Shown: one piece after another, positions 1 through 8,398 of the stretch
Layout of the letters: the number at the start of each line of letters is the position of its first letter
How positions within the stretch are numbered: the stretch's first letter is position 1
Origin: an uncultured Oscillospiraceae bacterium
GTDB taxonomy: Bacteria > Bacillota > Clostridia > Oscillospirales > Oscillospiraceae
Assembly: GCA_947169975.1 (NCBI GenBank)
Contig: CAMVRT010000002.1
Span: 1-64,000 of the forward strand
DNA: 64,000 nt
Direction: 5' to 3'
Notes under the pieces: model-generated
The model's database searches: none
What the model was told of the DNA's origin: nothing
Seen by the model: the letters and a program-made list of their open reading frames with translations, nothing else
Translations under genes and position numbers: made by a program

Positions 1-89
1 CTCCATCATAAAGGAAAAGCGAAGGCTGTTAAACCCTCGCTTATATATTACTAATAGGTATTTTTTGCGGCTGCCCGGGAAAAATGGGT

Positions 90-116
90 AAAAAAATAGC
101 CATGCCGTTGGCATGG
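90..116 (-). terminator. Intrinsic terminator of the 24-codon mini-gene
   Basis: Read on the minus strand, CCATGCC and GGCATGG form a 7-bp stem around a 3-nt loop, followed by CTATTTTTTT. It starts about 10 nt after the stop codon of the mini-gene at 127-201. The bases from 1 to 89 hold no gene I can recognise. Confidence 0.75.
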
Positions 117-126
117 TCATTCTCTC

Positions 127-201
127 TTACCGCTCGCTGGGCTGCCCGTCACAACCGTCGAAGATCAGGTCATCCAGATCCGCTGTGCTCTTGCTTTGCA
201 T
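127..201 (-). CDS. 24-residue mini-protein, DDLIF family (unrecognised)
   Basis: Short open frame starting with ATG at 201 and ending with TAA. The peptide starts MQSKSTADLDDLIF and ends PSER; it is acidic, has one Cys, and has no signal or membrane segment. A GAGAGGAG sequence lies upstream, with a rather long spacing of about 13 nt. An in-frame stop (TAG) precedes it, so it is not the end of a longer gene. It has its own promoter-like sequence (237-265) and terminator (90-116), so it looks like an independent transcript of about 150 nt. A second frame of the same size at 42575-42646 shares the core D-[LI]-DDLIF and the ending SER. The function is unknown. The similarity of the two copies is the main argument that it is translated. 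Confidence 0.5.
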   Translation of the reverse strand: MQSKSTADLDDLIFDGCDGQPSER

Positions 202-236
202 GGTGGTTCTCACACTCCTCTCTTCAATTTTTACCT

Positions 237-265
237 ATGATACACCCTCTTCCGCAAAAATGCAA
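237..265 (-). promoter_or_regulatory. Sigma-A-like promoter of the mini-gene
   Basis: On the minus strand, TTGCAT (265-260) and TATCAT (242-237) are separated by 17 bp. It lies about 35 bp upstream of the mini-gene start. The spacing is ideal and both boxes are close to consensus. Confidence 0.5.
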
Positions 266-336
266 GGGCTGTTTTGGAAGAAATAACAGAACAGCCGCGT
301 GAAAATTGTGGGAAGTTCCAAATGAGGTCTGGTGCT

Positions 337-2232
337 ATGCGCGAATTCAACGCCGGACAATTTGATATTGCCGTCATCGGCGCAGGACACGCCGGTATTG
401 AGGCCGCCCTGGCCGGGGCACGGCTGGGTATGCGCACCGTCTGCTTCACCATCAATCTGGACGCGGTGGGCAATATGCCCTGCAACCCCGCCATCGGCGG
501 CACCGGCAAGGGCCATCTGGTCCGGGAGCTGGACGCTCTGGGCGGCGAGATGGCCCGGGCGGCCGACGCCGCCTGCATCCAGTACCGGATGCTGAACCGG
601 GGCAAAGGCCCCGCTGTCCACTCCCTGCGGGCCCAGGCGGATCGCCGGCTCTACCAGCAGGTGATGAAGCACGCTCTGGAGCGGCAGGAGAACCTTTGGC
701 TGCGGCAGGGCGAGGCAGTGGATATCCGTCTGGCGGACGGCCGCGTGTCCCAGGTGGTGCTGTCCACTGGGGCGGTGTACGATGCCAAAGCGGTGATCCT
801 CGCCACCGGCACCTTTCTCCACGGCCGCACCATCGTGGGTGAGTGCGTGGAGGACTCCGGCCCGGACGGGATGCACGCTTCTCTTGTGCTGGGCGACAGA
901 CTTCGGGCGCTGGGCCTTCCCCTGCGCCGGTTCAAGACCGGCACGCCGCCGCGAGTCAACGCCCGGACGGTGGACTTTTCCCAAATGGAGCTCCAGCGGG
1001 GCGACGACGAGCCCCTGCCCTTCAGCTTTGAAACGGAGCACGTGCCGGAAAACCGGGCCGTGTGCTATCTCACCTATACCAACGAGGAAACCCACCGGAT
1101 CATCCGGGACAATCTGGACCGCAGTCCCATCTACGACGGCGTCATCGAGGGCGTCGGTCCACGGTACTGTCCCTCCATCGAGACGAAGATTGTCCGGTTC
1201 GCGGACAAGCCCCGGCACCAGCTCTTCATCGAGCCCATGGGACTGGACACGGAGGAGCTGTATATCCAAGGTCTCTCCTCCTCCCTGCCGGAGGATGTGC
1301 AGTGCCAGATGCTCCACACCATCCCCGGTCTGGAGCACGCGGAGATCATGCGTCCGGCCTACGCCATTGAGTACGACTGTATCGACCCGCTGGCGCTGAA
1401 GCCCACACTGGAAACGAAACAGATCCCCGGCTTGTACGGCGCCGGGCAGTTCAACGGCTCCTCCGGCTACGAGGAGGCGGCGGCCCAGGGCTTTGTAGCC
1501 GGCGTCAACGCCGCGCTGGCCTTGAAGGGCGAACCGCCCCTGATCCTCAAGCGCAGCGAGAGCTACATCGGCACCCTCATCGACGATCTGGTGACCAAGG
1601 GCACCAACGAACCCTATCGCATGATGACCAGCCGCTCAGAATACCGGCTGCTGCTGCGGCAGGACAACGCCGATCAGCGATTGTGCCCCATCGGGCACCG
1701 CATCGGGCTTATCAGCGAGGAGCGGCTGCGGGATGTGGAGGCGAAATATGACGCCGTGGCCCGGGAGATCAGACGTCTGGAGCGCACCGGCGTGGCCGGA
1801 AGCGACGATCTCAACGCCTTGCTGACCCAGCGGGGCACCGCACCCGTCACCGACGGCTGCCTTCTTATCGACCTTCTCCGCCGTCCCCAGCTCTCTTACG
1901 CCGATCTGGCGCCCTTCGATCCGGAGCGACCCCATCTTGACGCCGCCACCGCCGAGCAGGTGGAGATCTCCGTGAAGTACGAGGGCTACATCCGCCGCCA
2001 GATGCGGGACGTGGAGGAATTCGACCGGCTGGAAAAGCACGGTATCCCCCCGGACACGGACTACACCCATCTGCAGGGGCTGCGGCTGGAGGCCAGGGAG
2101 AAGCTCTCCGTCGTCCGGCCTGCCAATCTGGGCCAGGCGGCCCGGATCTCCGGCGTGTCCCCGGCTGACATCGCCGCGCTGATGATCCATCTGGAAAAGA
2201 AAAACGGACACACAGAACCGAAAGGAGAATAA
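337..2232 (+). CDS. mnmG: tRNA U34 carboxymethylaminomethyl modification enzyme MnmG
   Basis: FAD-dependent partner of MnmE that installs the cmnm5 group on wobble uridine of several tRNAs, in the cytoplasm. The N-terminus holds the FAD-binding motif [19 protein letters not shown]. The GidA signatures [17 protein letters not shown] and [16 protein letters not shown] are present, and the C-terminal helical domain that binds MnmE is complete. I chose ATG 337 (631 residues, usual for the family) because GAGGT lies 8 nt upstream; ATG 322 or TTG 274 in the same frame are possible. murT starts 4 nt after the stop, so the two may be co-transcribed. mnmA, for the thiolation of the same base, is at 42.7 kb. 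Confidence 0.95.
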   Translation: MREFNAGQFDIAVIGAGHAGIEAALAGARLGMRTVCFTINLDAVGNMPCNPAIGGTGKGHLVRELDALGGEMARAADAACIQYRMLNRGKGPAVHSLRAQADRRLYQQVMKHALERQENLWLRQGEAVDIRLADGRVSQVVLSTGAVYDAKAVILATGTFLHGRTIVGECVEDSGPDGMHASLVLGDRLRALGLPLRRFKTGTPPRVNARTVDFSQMELQRGDDEPLPFSFETEHVPENRAVCYLTYTNEETHRIIRDNLDRSPIYDGVIEGVGPRYCPSIETKIVRFADKPRHQLFIEPMGLDTEELYIQGLSSSLPEDVQCQMLHTIPGLEHAEIMRPAYAIEYDCIDPLALKPTLETKQIPGLYGAGQFNGSSGYEEAAAQGFVAGVNAALALKGEPPLILKRSESYIGTLIDDLVTKGTNEPYRMMTSRSEYRLLLRQDNADQRLCPIGHRIGLISEERLRDVEAKYDAVAREIRRLERTGVAGSDDLNALLTQRGTAPVTDGCLLIDLLRRPQLSYADLAPFDPERPHLDAATAEQVEISVKYEGYIRRQMRDVEEFDRLEKHGIPPDTDYTHLQGLRLEAREKLSVVRPANLGQAARISGVSPADIAALMIHLEKKNGHTEPKGE

Positions 2233-2236
2233 AACG

Positions 2237-3631
2237 TTGAGCAAACTGAGATTTCTGCTGGCGCTGTGGATGGCCAAGCTGTCCATTCCGGCGCTGAAGA
2301 TCACCCGCCACCAGGGCACCGACTTCCCCGGTCAGCTGGCACTGAAGCTCTGCCCCGATCTGCTGAAATACATGGGCCGGCCCAAAACCGTTATCGCCGT
2401 CACCGGCACCAACGGCAAGACCACCGTCAGCAACATCATCACCGATATTCTGGAGGCCTCCGGCAAGAAGGTCATGGGCAACCGGGCCGGCGCCAACATC
2501 CTCTCCGGCATCTCCACCGCCTTCATCCGCTCCTGCAATCTCTTTGGACAGATCAAGGGCTATGACGTGGCCATTCTGGAGGTGGACGAGCGCTCCTCTC
2601 CCCGGGTCTATCCCTATGTAAAGCCGGACTACGTGGTCATTACCAACCTGTTCCAGGACTCCATCATGCGCAACGGTCACCCCGGCTACATCGCCGAGCT
2701 GATCACCCGCTCCCTCCCTGCCGGAGCCAAGATGATCCTCAACGCCGACGAGATGATCTCCGGCGGCGTGAGCCCGGAGAATCCCCGGGTCTATTTCGGC
2801 ATCGGCCCTATGGACACCGACGTGACCGAGTGCATCAACCTGCTCAACGACATGCGCATCTGCCCCAAGTGTGCCGGCAAGCTGCGCTATGAATATCTGC
2901 GCTATCACCACGTGGGCAAGGCCGTGTGCTGCGACTGCGGCTTCTCCTCCCCGGAGAGCGACTATCTGGCCCAGAACGTGGACTTCGCCGGCAAGACCAT
3001 GGAGGTCCGGGAGGGCGGCCAGGTCTACGCCTATCCCCTCATCACCGACAACGTGTTCAACGTGTACAATATGATCGCCGCCATCGCCCTGCTGCGTCAG
3101 CTGGGCATGACCCACGAGGAGCTGGCGGGCTATATGGGCAAGACAACCATTCTGGCCAGCCGTCACAGCGAAGAACATGTGGGGCAAGTCAATCTGATCC
3201 GCCAGATGTCCAAGGAGAACAACTCCATGGCGGGCTCCCGTGCGCTGGACTACGTCACCGGACGGCCCGGCCGCAAGGAGCTGATCTTCATGATGAACAG
3301 CCTCAGCGACACCGGCGCATGGTCGGAGAACACCGCGTGGCTCTTCGACACCGACTTCGAGTTCCTGAACAAGGAGGACGTGGCCAAGGTCATCTGCACC
3401 GGGCCCCGGTTCATGGACTACCGGCTGCGGCTGCTGATGGCCGGCATTCCCGAGGACCGCATCGTGTGCATCGAGGACGAAAACGACGCACCGGACCACC
3501 TGACCTACGCCCCCGGCGACGACATCTACCTGCTCTACGGCACCGACTCGCTGGAGCAGGCCCAGAAGGTCTATGAGAAGATCAAGCGCCTGGCGCTGGC
3601 GCACAGCGACGGAAAGGAGGCACAGGCATGA
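2237..3631 (+). CDS. murT: Lipid II isoglutaminyl synthase, Mur-ligase subunit MurT
   Basis: ATP-dependent ligase subunit that amidates the alpha-carboxyl of D-Glu in lipid II, at the inner face of the membrane, using ammonia delivered by GatD. It has the Mur ligase P-loop AVTGTNGKTT (about residues 53-62). A four-cysteine zinc ribbon typical of MurT (CPKC then CCDC) lies near residues 212-236, and the C-terminal MurT domain (DUF1727) is present. It starts with TTG at 2237, supported by AAAGGAG 9 nt upstream. The last four bases overlap the start of the GatD gene, so the subunits are translationally coupled. 464 residues is slightly longer than the S. aureus protein. The ligase looks intact, in contrast to its partner. 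Confidence 0.92.
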   Translation: MSKLRFLLALWMAKLSIPALKITRHQGTDFPGQLALKLCPDLLKYMGRPKTVIAVTGTNGKTTVSNIITDILEASGKKVMGNRAGANILSGISTAFIRSCNLFGQIKGYDVAILEVDERSSPRVYPYVKPDYVVITNLFQDSIMRNGHPGYIAELITRSLPAGAKMILNADEMISGGVSPENPRVYFGIGPMDTDVTECINLLNDMRICPKCAGKLRYEYLRYHHVGKAVCCDCGFSSPESDYLAQNVDFAGKTMEVREGGQVYAYPLITDNVFNVYNMIAAIALLRQLGMTHEELAGYMGKTTILASRHSEEHVGQVNLIRQMSKENNSMAGSRALDYVTGRPGRKELIFMMNSLSDTGAWSENTAWLFDTDFEFLNKEDVAKVICTGPRFMDYRLRLLMAGIPEDRIVCIEDENDAPDHLTYAPGDDIYLLYGTDSLEQAQKVYEKIKRLALAHSDGKEAQA

Positions 3632-4350
3632 GAGTCGAAGTTCTGTTTCCCGAGGTCTGTAACCTCTTCGGCGATCTGGCCAACATCCGCTATCTCAAGA
3701 AATGCTGCCCGGACATGGAGATCATTGAGACCGGACTGAAGTCACGTCCCGTGTTTCTGGACGAGCCGGTGGAGCTGGTCTACATGGGCTCCACCACCGA
3801 GCGTGGTCTGGGACTGGTGATCGACGCGCTGCGGCCCGTCCGGGACGAGCTGATCGCCCGGATCGACGCAGGACAGCTGATGCTGGTCACCGGCAACACC
3901 ATGGACGTGCTGGGCAAAACCATCCGCTCCGACTGGGGCGTGGATCTGGAGGGTCTGGGCCTGTTTGACGCTCACGCCGAGTACAGGATGCTCAAGCGTC
4001 ACAACAGCATGTTCCTGGGAACCTTCGGCGACATGGAGATCGTGGGCTTCAAGAGCCTGTTCGGCCTCACCACCGTGGGCGAGGACGCCAACGCTCTGTT
4101 CACCACCGTCCGGGGCTTCGGCCGGGGCGGCAGCGTGGGCGAGGTAAAGGAGGAGGGCTTCCAGCGGGGCGGCCTGATGGCCACCTATCTCATCGGCCCG
4201 CTGCTGCCCATGAATCCCCCGTTCACCAAATATCTGCTGCGGCAGATGGGGGCCGACGACGCCCTGGCCTTCGAGGACGTGGCCATGGAGGCCTATCGCC
4301 GCCGTGTGGCGGAGTTCCACAGTCCCGCCTTTGACCCGGTGTATCATTGA
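3628..4350 (+). CDS. gatD: GatD-like subunit lacking the glutaminase catalytic residues
   Basis: By position, length (240 residues) and fold this is the class I glutamine amidotransferase-like subunit of lipid II isoglutaminyl synthase. The line-up with S. aureus GatD is clear: VTGNTMDVLGKTI corresponds to the nucleophile segment ICGGYQFLGKKY, and ATYLIGPLLPMNP corresponds to GTYLHGPILPKN. The catalytic Cys is therefore Thr and the catalytic His is Ile. The surrounding framework (LEGLGLFD, VGFKS, GPLLPMNP) is conserved and the frame is open, so it is not an obvious pseudogene. I infer that it cannot hydrolyse glutamine and may be a structural or ammonia-handling partner of MurT. ATG overlaps the end of murT; a terminator follows. 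Confidence 0.88.
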   Translation: MRVEVLFPEVCNLFGDLANIRYLKKCCPDMEIIETGLKSRPVFLDEPVELVYMGSTTERGLGLVIDALRPVRDELIARIDAGQLMLVTGNTMDVLGKTIRSDWGVDLEGLGLFDAHAEYRMLKRHNSMFLGTFGDMEIVGFKSLFGLTTVGEDANALFTTVRGFGRGGSVGEVKEEGFQRGGLMATYLIGPLLPMNPPFTKYLLRQMGADDALAFEDVAMEAYRRRVAEFHSPAFDPVYH

Positions 4351-4365
4351 TAAGCTGTCATTCCA

Positions 4366-4398
4366 AAGAAAAGGCCGCCCGGTGGGCGGTCTTTTCTT
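4366..4398 (+). terminator. Intrinsic terminator after murT-gatD
   Basis: CCGCCC-GGT-GGGCGG stem, extended by A-rich and T-rich arms and followed by TCTTTTCTT. It starts 15 nt after the gatD-like stop codon. Confidence 0.85.
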
Positions 4399-4400
4399 CG

Positions 4401-4468
4401 GGAATCCGTTTCTTTTTGTACAGTGAGAACGGATCGCCGCGGCCCCGTTGGGGCCTCGCGATGACATA
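4401..4468. repeat. Probable dispersed palindromic intergenic repeat
   Basis: The region contains two nested inverted repeats: ATCCGTT...AACGGAT, then GGCCCC-GTT-GGGGCC inside an imperfect ATCGC/GCGAT arm, ending GCGATGACAT. It lies between two converging terminators and codes for nothing. The layout resembles short repeats that I remember from intergenic regions of Oscillospiraceae genomes. No second copy was noticed in this window, so the repeat status is inferred. Confidence 0.4.
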
Positions 4469-4472
4469 ATCG

Positions 4473-4510
4473 CAAAAAAGAAAGCGCCCCGGCGGGGCGC
4501 TTCCTTTTTA
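4473..4510 (-). terminator. Bidirectional-looking terminator downstream of por
   Basis: GCGCCCC-GGC-GGGGCGC stem flanked by an A-rich run on the left and a T-rich run on the right. On the minus strand it follows the por stop codon by about 20 nt and ends in a T-rich stretch. Confidence 0.85.
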
Positions 4511-4529
4511 TGCATTTGGCTCTTTTCCC

Positions 4530-7500
4530 TTAGCCCTTGTACATATCCACCAGCTTCAGCAGGTGCTCGTAGCGGGCCTTGGCCTCCTCCTCGTTGCGCT
4601 CGAACAGGACGTCGGCGCGCTCGGGGAACTCGCGGGTCAGACGGGAGTAGCGGGCCTCGTTCATCAGGAACTCCTGATAGCCGCCGGCAGGGGCCTTGGA
4701 GTCCAGCGTGAACTTCTGCTCGGCCTCGGGATTGTAGCGGAACAGGTTCCAGTAGCCGCAATCCACCGCGCGCTTCATCTCCTTCTGGCAGTTCATCATG
4801 CCGCCCTTGATGGAGTGCATCTCGCAGGGGGAGTAGCCGACGATCAGAGACGGGCCGTGATAGGCCTCGGCCTCGGTGATGGCCTTGATGGTCTGAGCGG
4901 GGTTGGCGCCCATGGCCACCTGAGCCACGTACACGTAGCCGTACTGCATGGCGATCTCGGTGAGGCTCTTCTTCTTGACCTCCTTACCGGCGGCGGCAAA
5001 CTGTGCCACCTGGCCGATGTTGGAGGCCTTGGAGGCCTGGCCGCCGGTGTTGGAGTAGACCTCGGTGTCGAAGACGAAGATGTTCACGTCCTGCTTGGAG
5101 GCGATGACGTGATCCAGTCCGCCGTAGCCGATGTCGTAAGCCCAACCGTCGCCGCCGAAGATCCACATGCTCTTCTTGCGCAGGTAGTCCTTCTTGGCCA
5201 GAATGGCGCGGCCCAGCGTGCAGGCGGGGCAGGGGCACTCAGGCATGACGTTCTCCTCCAGCGCCTTGACGTAGGCGTCGGTGGCTTCGCCGTTGGCGTT
5301 GCCGTCGTTCATGGTATCCAGCCACTTCTGGGCGGCTTCCTTCAGCTCGGCAACGGTCATGGGCTGGGCGATCAGCTCGCGAGTCATGTCAGCCAGATCG
5401 TCGCGGATCTTCTGCTGGCCGATCATCAGGCCCAGGCCGTGCTCGGCGTTGTCCTCAAACAGGGAGTTGACCCAAGCGGGGCCCTTGCCCTCCTTGTTGG
5501 TGCAGTAGGGAGAGGTGGAGGCAGGACCGCCCCAGATGGAGGAGCAGCCGGTGGCGTTGGAGATATACATATGATCACCGAACAGCTGGGTGACGAGACG
5601 GGCATAGCTGGTCTCGGCGCAGCCGGCGCAGGAGCCGGAGAACTCCAGCATGGGCTGCTTGAACTGGCTGCCCTTGACGGTGTTGTCCTGCATATCCTTC
5701 TTGTCGGCGACCTTGGCCACGCAGTAGTTGAACACGTCCTGCTGAGGCAGCTCGCCCTCCTGGCTGACCATAGCCAGAGCGTTCACCGGGCAGGCGCCCA
5801 CGCAGACGCCGCAGCCCATGCAGTCCAGCGGGCTGATGGCCATGGTGAACTTGTACACGCCCTTGCCCTTGCCGGCCTTGACGTCCACGATCTTGGCAGC
5901 CTCGGGAGCGGCAGCGGCCTCGGCCTCGGTGAGCGCGTAAGGACGGATGGTGGCGTGGGGGCAGACGTAAGCGCACTGGTTGCACTGGATGCACTTGGTG
6001 GAATCCCAGGTGGGAACGGACACGGCAACGCCGCGCTTCTCATAGGCGGCGGCGCCCAGCTCGAACTGGCCGTCCACGTGATCCACGAAAGCGGACACGG
6101 GCAGGCTGTCGCCGTCCATCTTGCCCACGGGATCCAGAATGGTGGAGACCATCTTCACCAGCTCGGGCTTGCCCTCGCGCTTCACGGCGGGCTTGTTGTC
6201 CTCGGCAGTGGCCCAGTCGGCGGGCACGTCGATCTTCTTGAAGGCGGTGGCGCCCAGATCGATGGCCTTGTAGTTCATGTCCACGATGTCCTGGCCCTTC
6301 TTCAGGTAGGACTTCTTGGCAGCTTCCTTCATGTAGCCGATGGCCTCCTCCTGGGGCATGACCTTGGCCAGAGTGAAGAAAGCGGACTGGAGGATGGTGT
6401 TGTTGCGCTTGCCCATACCGATCTCCAGCGCCAGATCAATGGCGTTGATGGTATAGAGCTGGATGTTGTTCTGAGCGATGTAGCGCTTGGAAGCGGCATC
6501 CATGTGGTGGTTCAGCTCGTCGAAATCCCACTGGCAGTTGATCATGTACACGCCGCCGGGCTTGACGTCCTGTACCATCTTGAAGCCCTTGGTCACGTAG
6601 CTGGGGTTGTGGCAGGCCACAAAGTCAGCCTTGTTGATGTAGTAGGGGCTGCGGATGGGCTTGTCACCGAAGCGCAGATGGCTGATGGTGACGCCGCCGG
6701 TCTTCTTGGAGTCGTACTGGAAGTAGGCCTGAACATACTTGTCGGTGTGGTCGCCGATGATCTTGATGGAGTTCTTGTTGGCGCCAACGGTACCGTCGCC
6801 GCCCAGACCCCAGAACTTGCACTCGATGGTGCCCTCAGCAGCGGTGTTGGGGCAGTTCTTGTCCTCGGGCAGGCTTAGGTTGGTGACGTCGTCCACGATG
6901 CCGATGGTGAACTGACGCTTCATGTTCTCGCGCTTGAGCTCCTCATAGACAGCGAACACGGAGGCAGGAGGCGTATCCTTGCTGCCCAGACCGTAACGGC
7001 CGCCGATGACCTTGATGTCGTTCTTGCCGGCGTTGGCCAGAGCGGTGACAACATCCTGATACAGAGGCTCGCCCATGGCGCCGGGCTCCTTGGTGCGGTC
7101 CAGCACGGCGATGCGCTTGGCGGTGGCGGGGATGGCGGCGATCAGCTTCTCGGGGCAGAAGGGACGGTACAGGCGGACCTTCACCAGGCCCACCTTCTCG
7201 CCGTGGGCGTTCAGATAGTCGATGACTTCCTCGGCCACGTCGCAGATGGAGCCCATGGTGATGATGACGCGGTCAGCGTCGGGCGCGCCGTAGTAGTTGA
7301 ACAGCTGATAGTTGGTGCCCAGCTTCTCGTTGATTTTGCCCATGTACTTCTCCACCACGGCGGGCAGAGCCTGGTAGTACTTGTTGCAGGCCTCACGGTG
7401 CTGGAAGAAAATATCACCGTTCTCGTGGCTGCCGCGCATGTGGGGATGCTCGGGGTTCAGGGCGTGGGCGCGGAACTCGGCCACAGCGTCCATGTCGCAC

Positions 7501-8081
7501 ATATCCTTGAGGTCCTCATAGTCCCAAACGGCGATCTTCTGGATCTCGTGGGAGGTGCGGAAACCGTCAAAGAAGTTGATGAAGGGCACCTTGCCGCTCA
7601 GAGCGGACAGGTGAGCCACGGGGCTCAGGTCCATGACCTCCTGCACGTTGCCCTCGCACAGCATGGCAAAGCCGGTCTGGCGGCAGGCCATGACGTCGGA
7701 GTGGTCACCGAAGATGTTCAGGGCGTGGGTGGACACCGTACGGGCGCTGACGTGGAACACGCAGGGCAGCTGCTCGGCGGCGATCTTGTACATATTGGGG
7801 ATCATCAGCAGCAGGCCCTGGGACGCCGTATAGGTCGTCGTCAGAGCGCCTGCGCCCAGGGAGCCGTGGACGGCACCGGCGGCACCGGCCTCGGACTGCA
7901 TCTCCACCACCTTGACCTTGGTGCCGAAGATGTTTTTAAGCCCGTTGGCGCTCCACTGGTCGACAAAGTCGGCCATGGGGCTGGACGGAGTGATGGGGTA
8001 GATGGCAGCAACCTCGGAGAACGCATAGCTGACGTGCGCCGCGGCGTTGTTGCCATCCATGGACTTCATCTTTCTTACCAT
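4530..8081 (-). CDS. nifJ: Pyruvate:ferredoxin (flavodoxin) oxidoreductase
   Basis: Single-chain homodimeric enzyme that oxidises pyruvate with CoA to acetyl-CoA and CO2 and reduces ferredoxin; central to fermentation in anaerobes. All domains are visible in order: pyrimidine-binding domain at the N-terminus (AAIYPITPSSPMADF), the gamma and CoA-binding regions, two [4Fe-4S] ferredoxin motifs (CIQCNQCAYVCPH and CMGCGVCVGACPV), and the C-terminal TPP domain with CAGCAETSY and GDGWAYDIGYGG. I chose the ATG at 8081 (1183 residues, usual length) because TAAGGAGGT lies 10 nt upstream; a longer in-frame start at 8135 has no such support. It is a single-gene unit with its own promoter and terminator. 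Confidence 0.96.
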   Translation of the reverse strand: MVRKMKSMDGNNAAAHVSYAFSEVAAIYPITPSSPMADFVDQWSANGLKNIFGTKVKVVEMQSEAGAAGAVHGSLGAGALTTTYTASQGLLLMIPNMYKIAAEQLPCVFHVSARTVSTHALNIFGDHSDVMACRQTGFAMLCEGNVQEVMDLSPVAHLSALSGKVPFINFFDGFRTSHEIQKIAVWDYEDLKDMCDMDAVAEFRAHALNPEHPHMRGSHENGDIFFQHREACNKYYQALPAVVEKYMGKINEKLGTNYQLFNYYGAPDADRVIITMGSICDVAEEVIDYLNAHGEKVGLVKVRLYRPFCPEKLIAAIPATAKRIAVLDRTKEPGAMGEPLYQDVVTALANAGKNDIKVIGGRYGLGSKDTPPASVFAVYEELKRENMKRQFTIGIVDDVTNLSLPEDKNCPNTAAEGTIECKFWGLGGDGTVGANKNSIKIIGDHTDKYVQAYFQYDSKKTGGVTISHLRFGDKPIRSPYYINKADFVACHNPSYVTKGFKMVQDVKPGGVYMINCQWDFDELNHHMDAASKRYIAQNNIQLYTINAIDLALEIGMGKRNNTILQSAFFTLAKVMPQEEAIGYMKEAAKKSYLKKGQDIVDMNYKAIDLGATAFKKIDVPADWATAEDNKPAVKREGKPELVKMVSTILDPVGKMDGDSLPVSAFVDHVDGQFELGAAAYEKRGVAVSVPTWDSTKCIQCNQCAYVCPHATIRPYALTEAEAAAAPEAAKIVDVKAGKGKGVYKFTMAISPLDCMGCGVCVGACPVNALAMVSQEGELPQQDVFNYCVAKVADKKDMQDNTVKGSQFKQPMLEFSGSCAGCAETSYARLVTQLFGDHMYISNATGCSSIWGGPASTSPYCTNKEGKGPAWVNSLFEDNAEHGLGLMIGQQKIRDDLADMTRELIAQPMTVAELKEAAQKWLDTMNDGNANGEATDAYVKALEENVMPECPCPACTLGRAILAKKDYLRKKSMWIFGGDGWAYDIGYGGLDHVIASKQDVNIFVFDTEVYSNTGGQASKASNIGQVAQFAAAGKEVKKKSLTEIAMQYGYVYVAQVAMGANPAQTIKAITEAEAYHGPSLIVGYSPCEMHSIKGGMMNCQKEMKRAVDCGYWNLFRYNPEAEQKFTLDSKAPAGGYQEFLMNEARYSRLTREFPERADVLFERNEEEAKARYEHLLKLVDMYKG

Positions 8082-8142
8082 GAATGATTTGACCTCCTTA
8101 TATTGTCCGCGCACATTCGGCGCAGACTTACTCACTTTGGCT

Positions 8143-8171
8143 ATCCTATCACAATCTTTCCGTTCTGTAAA
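8143..8171 (-). promoter_or_regulatory. Putative por promoter
   Basis: Minus strand TTTACA (8171-8166), 17-bp spacer, TAGGAT (8148-8143), about 60 bp upstream of the por start codon. It is a reasonable sigma-A match, not unique in this AT-rich stretch. Confidence 0.4.
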
Positions 8172-8327
8172 TCTAATTTTTCTGGAAAAACCGCAGAAAA
8201 ATCTTTTTTCTTCTCCTCTTTTCCCGTTTTTTACAGGCCGTTCGCGCGGGCTGTCCGTATTTGCCGTTCCGCCTGTGTTTTTCCGGCAGACAGATCGTTT
8301 TTCGGCAAAAACTTTTGGGGAAAGTCA
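8172..8327. other. AT-rich divergent intergenic stretch
   Basis: This is part of the 317-bp gap between the divergent por and comM genes. It is T-rich and C/T-biased compared with its neighbours. I see no convincing open frame, RNA structure or repeat in it. Confidence 0.4.
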
Positions 8328-8356
8328 TTCCATTGCTTTCTCGTTTATGATATAAT
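8328..8356 (+). promoter_or_regulatory. Putative promoter of the comM-thiI-cinA group
   Basis: TTCCAT (8328-8333), 17-bp spacer, perfect TATAAT (8351-8356). It is followed by GAAAGGAG and the ATG at 8399. Confidence 0.5.
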
Positions 8357-8398
8357 GTTTGTACTTTTGTAGTCTTGTGCAGAAAGGAGCCATAAACC

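Noticed and set aside
4563-6878. A 771-codon open frame on the plus strand opposite por, rich in Gly, Val, Leu and His
   Set aside because: It lies antisense to a certain gene and reflects its high GC third positions; no RBS, no motif, and composition is typical of shadow frames.
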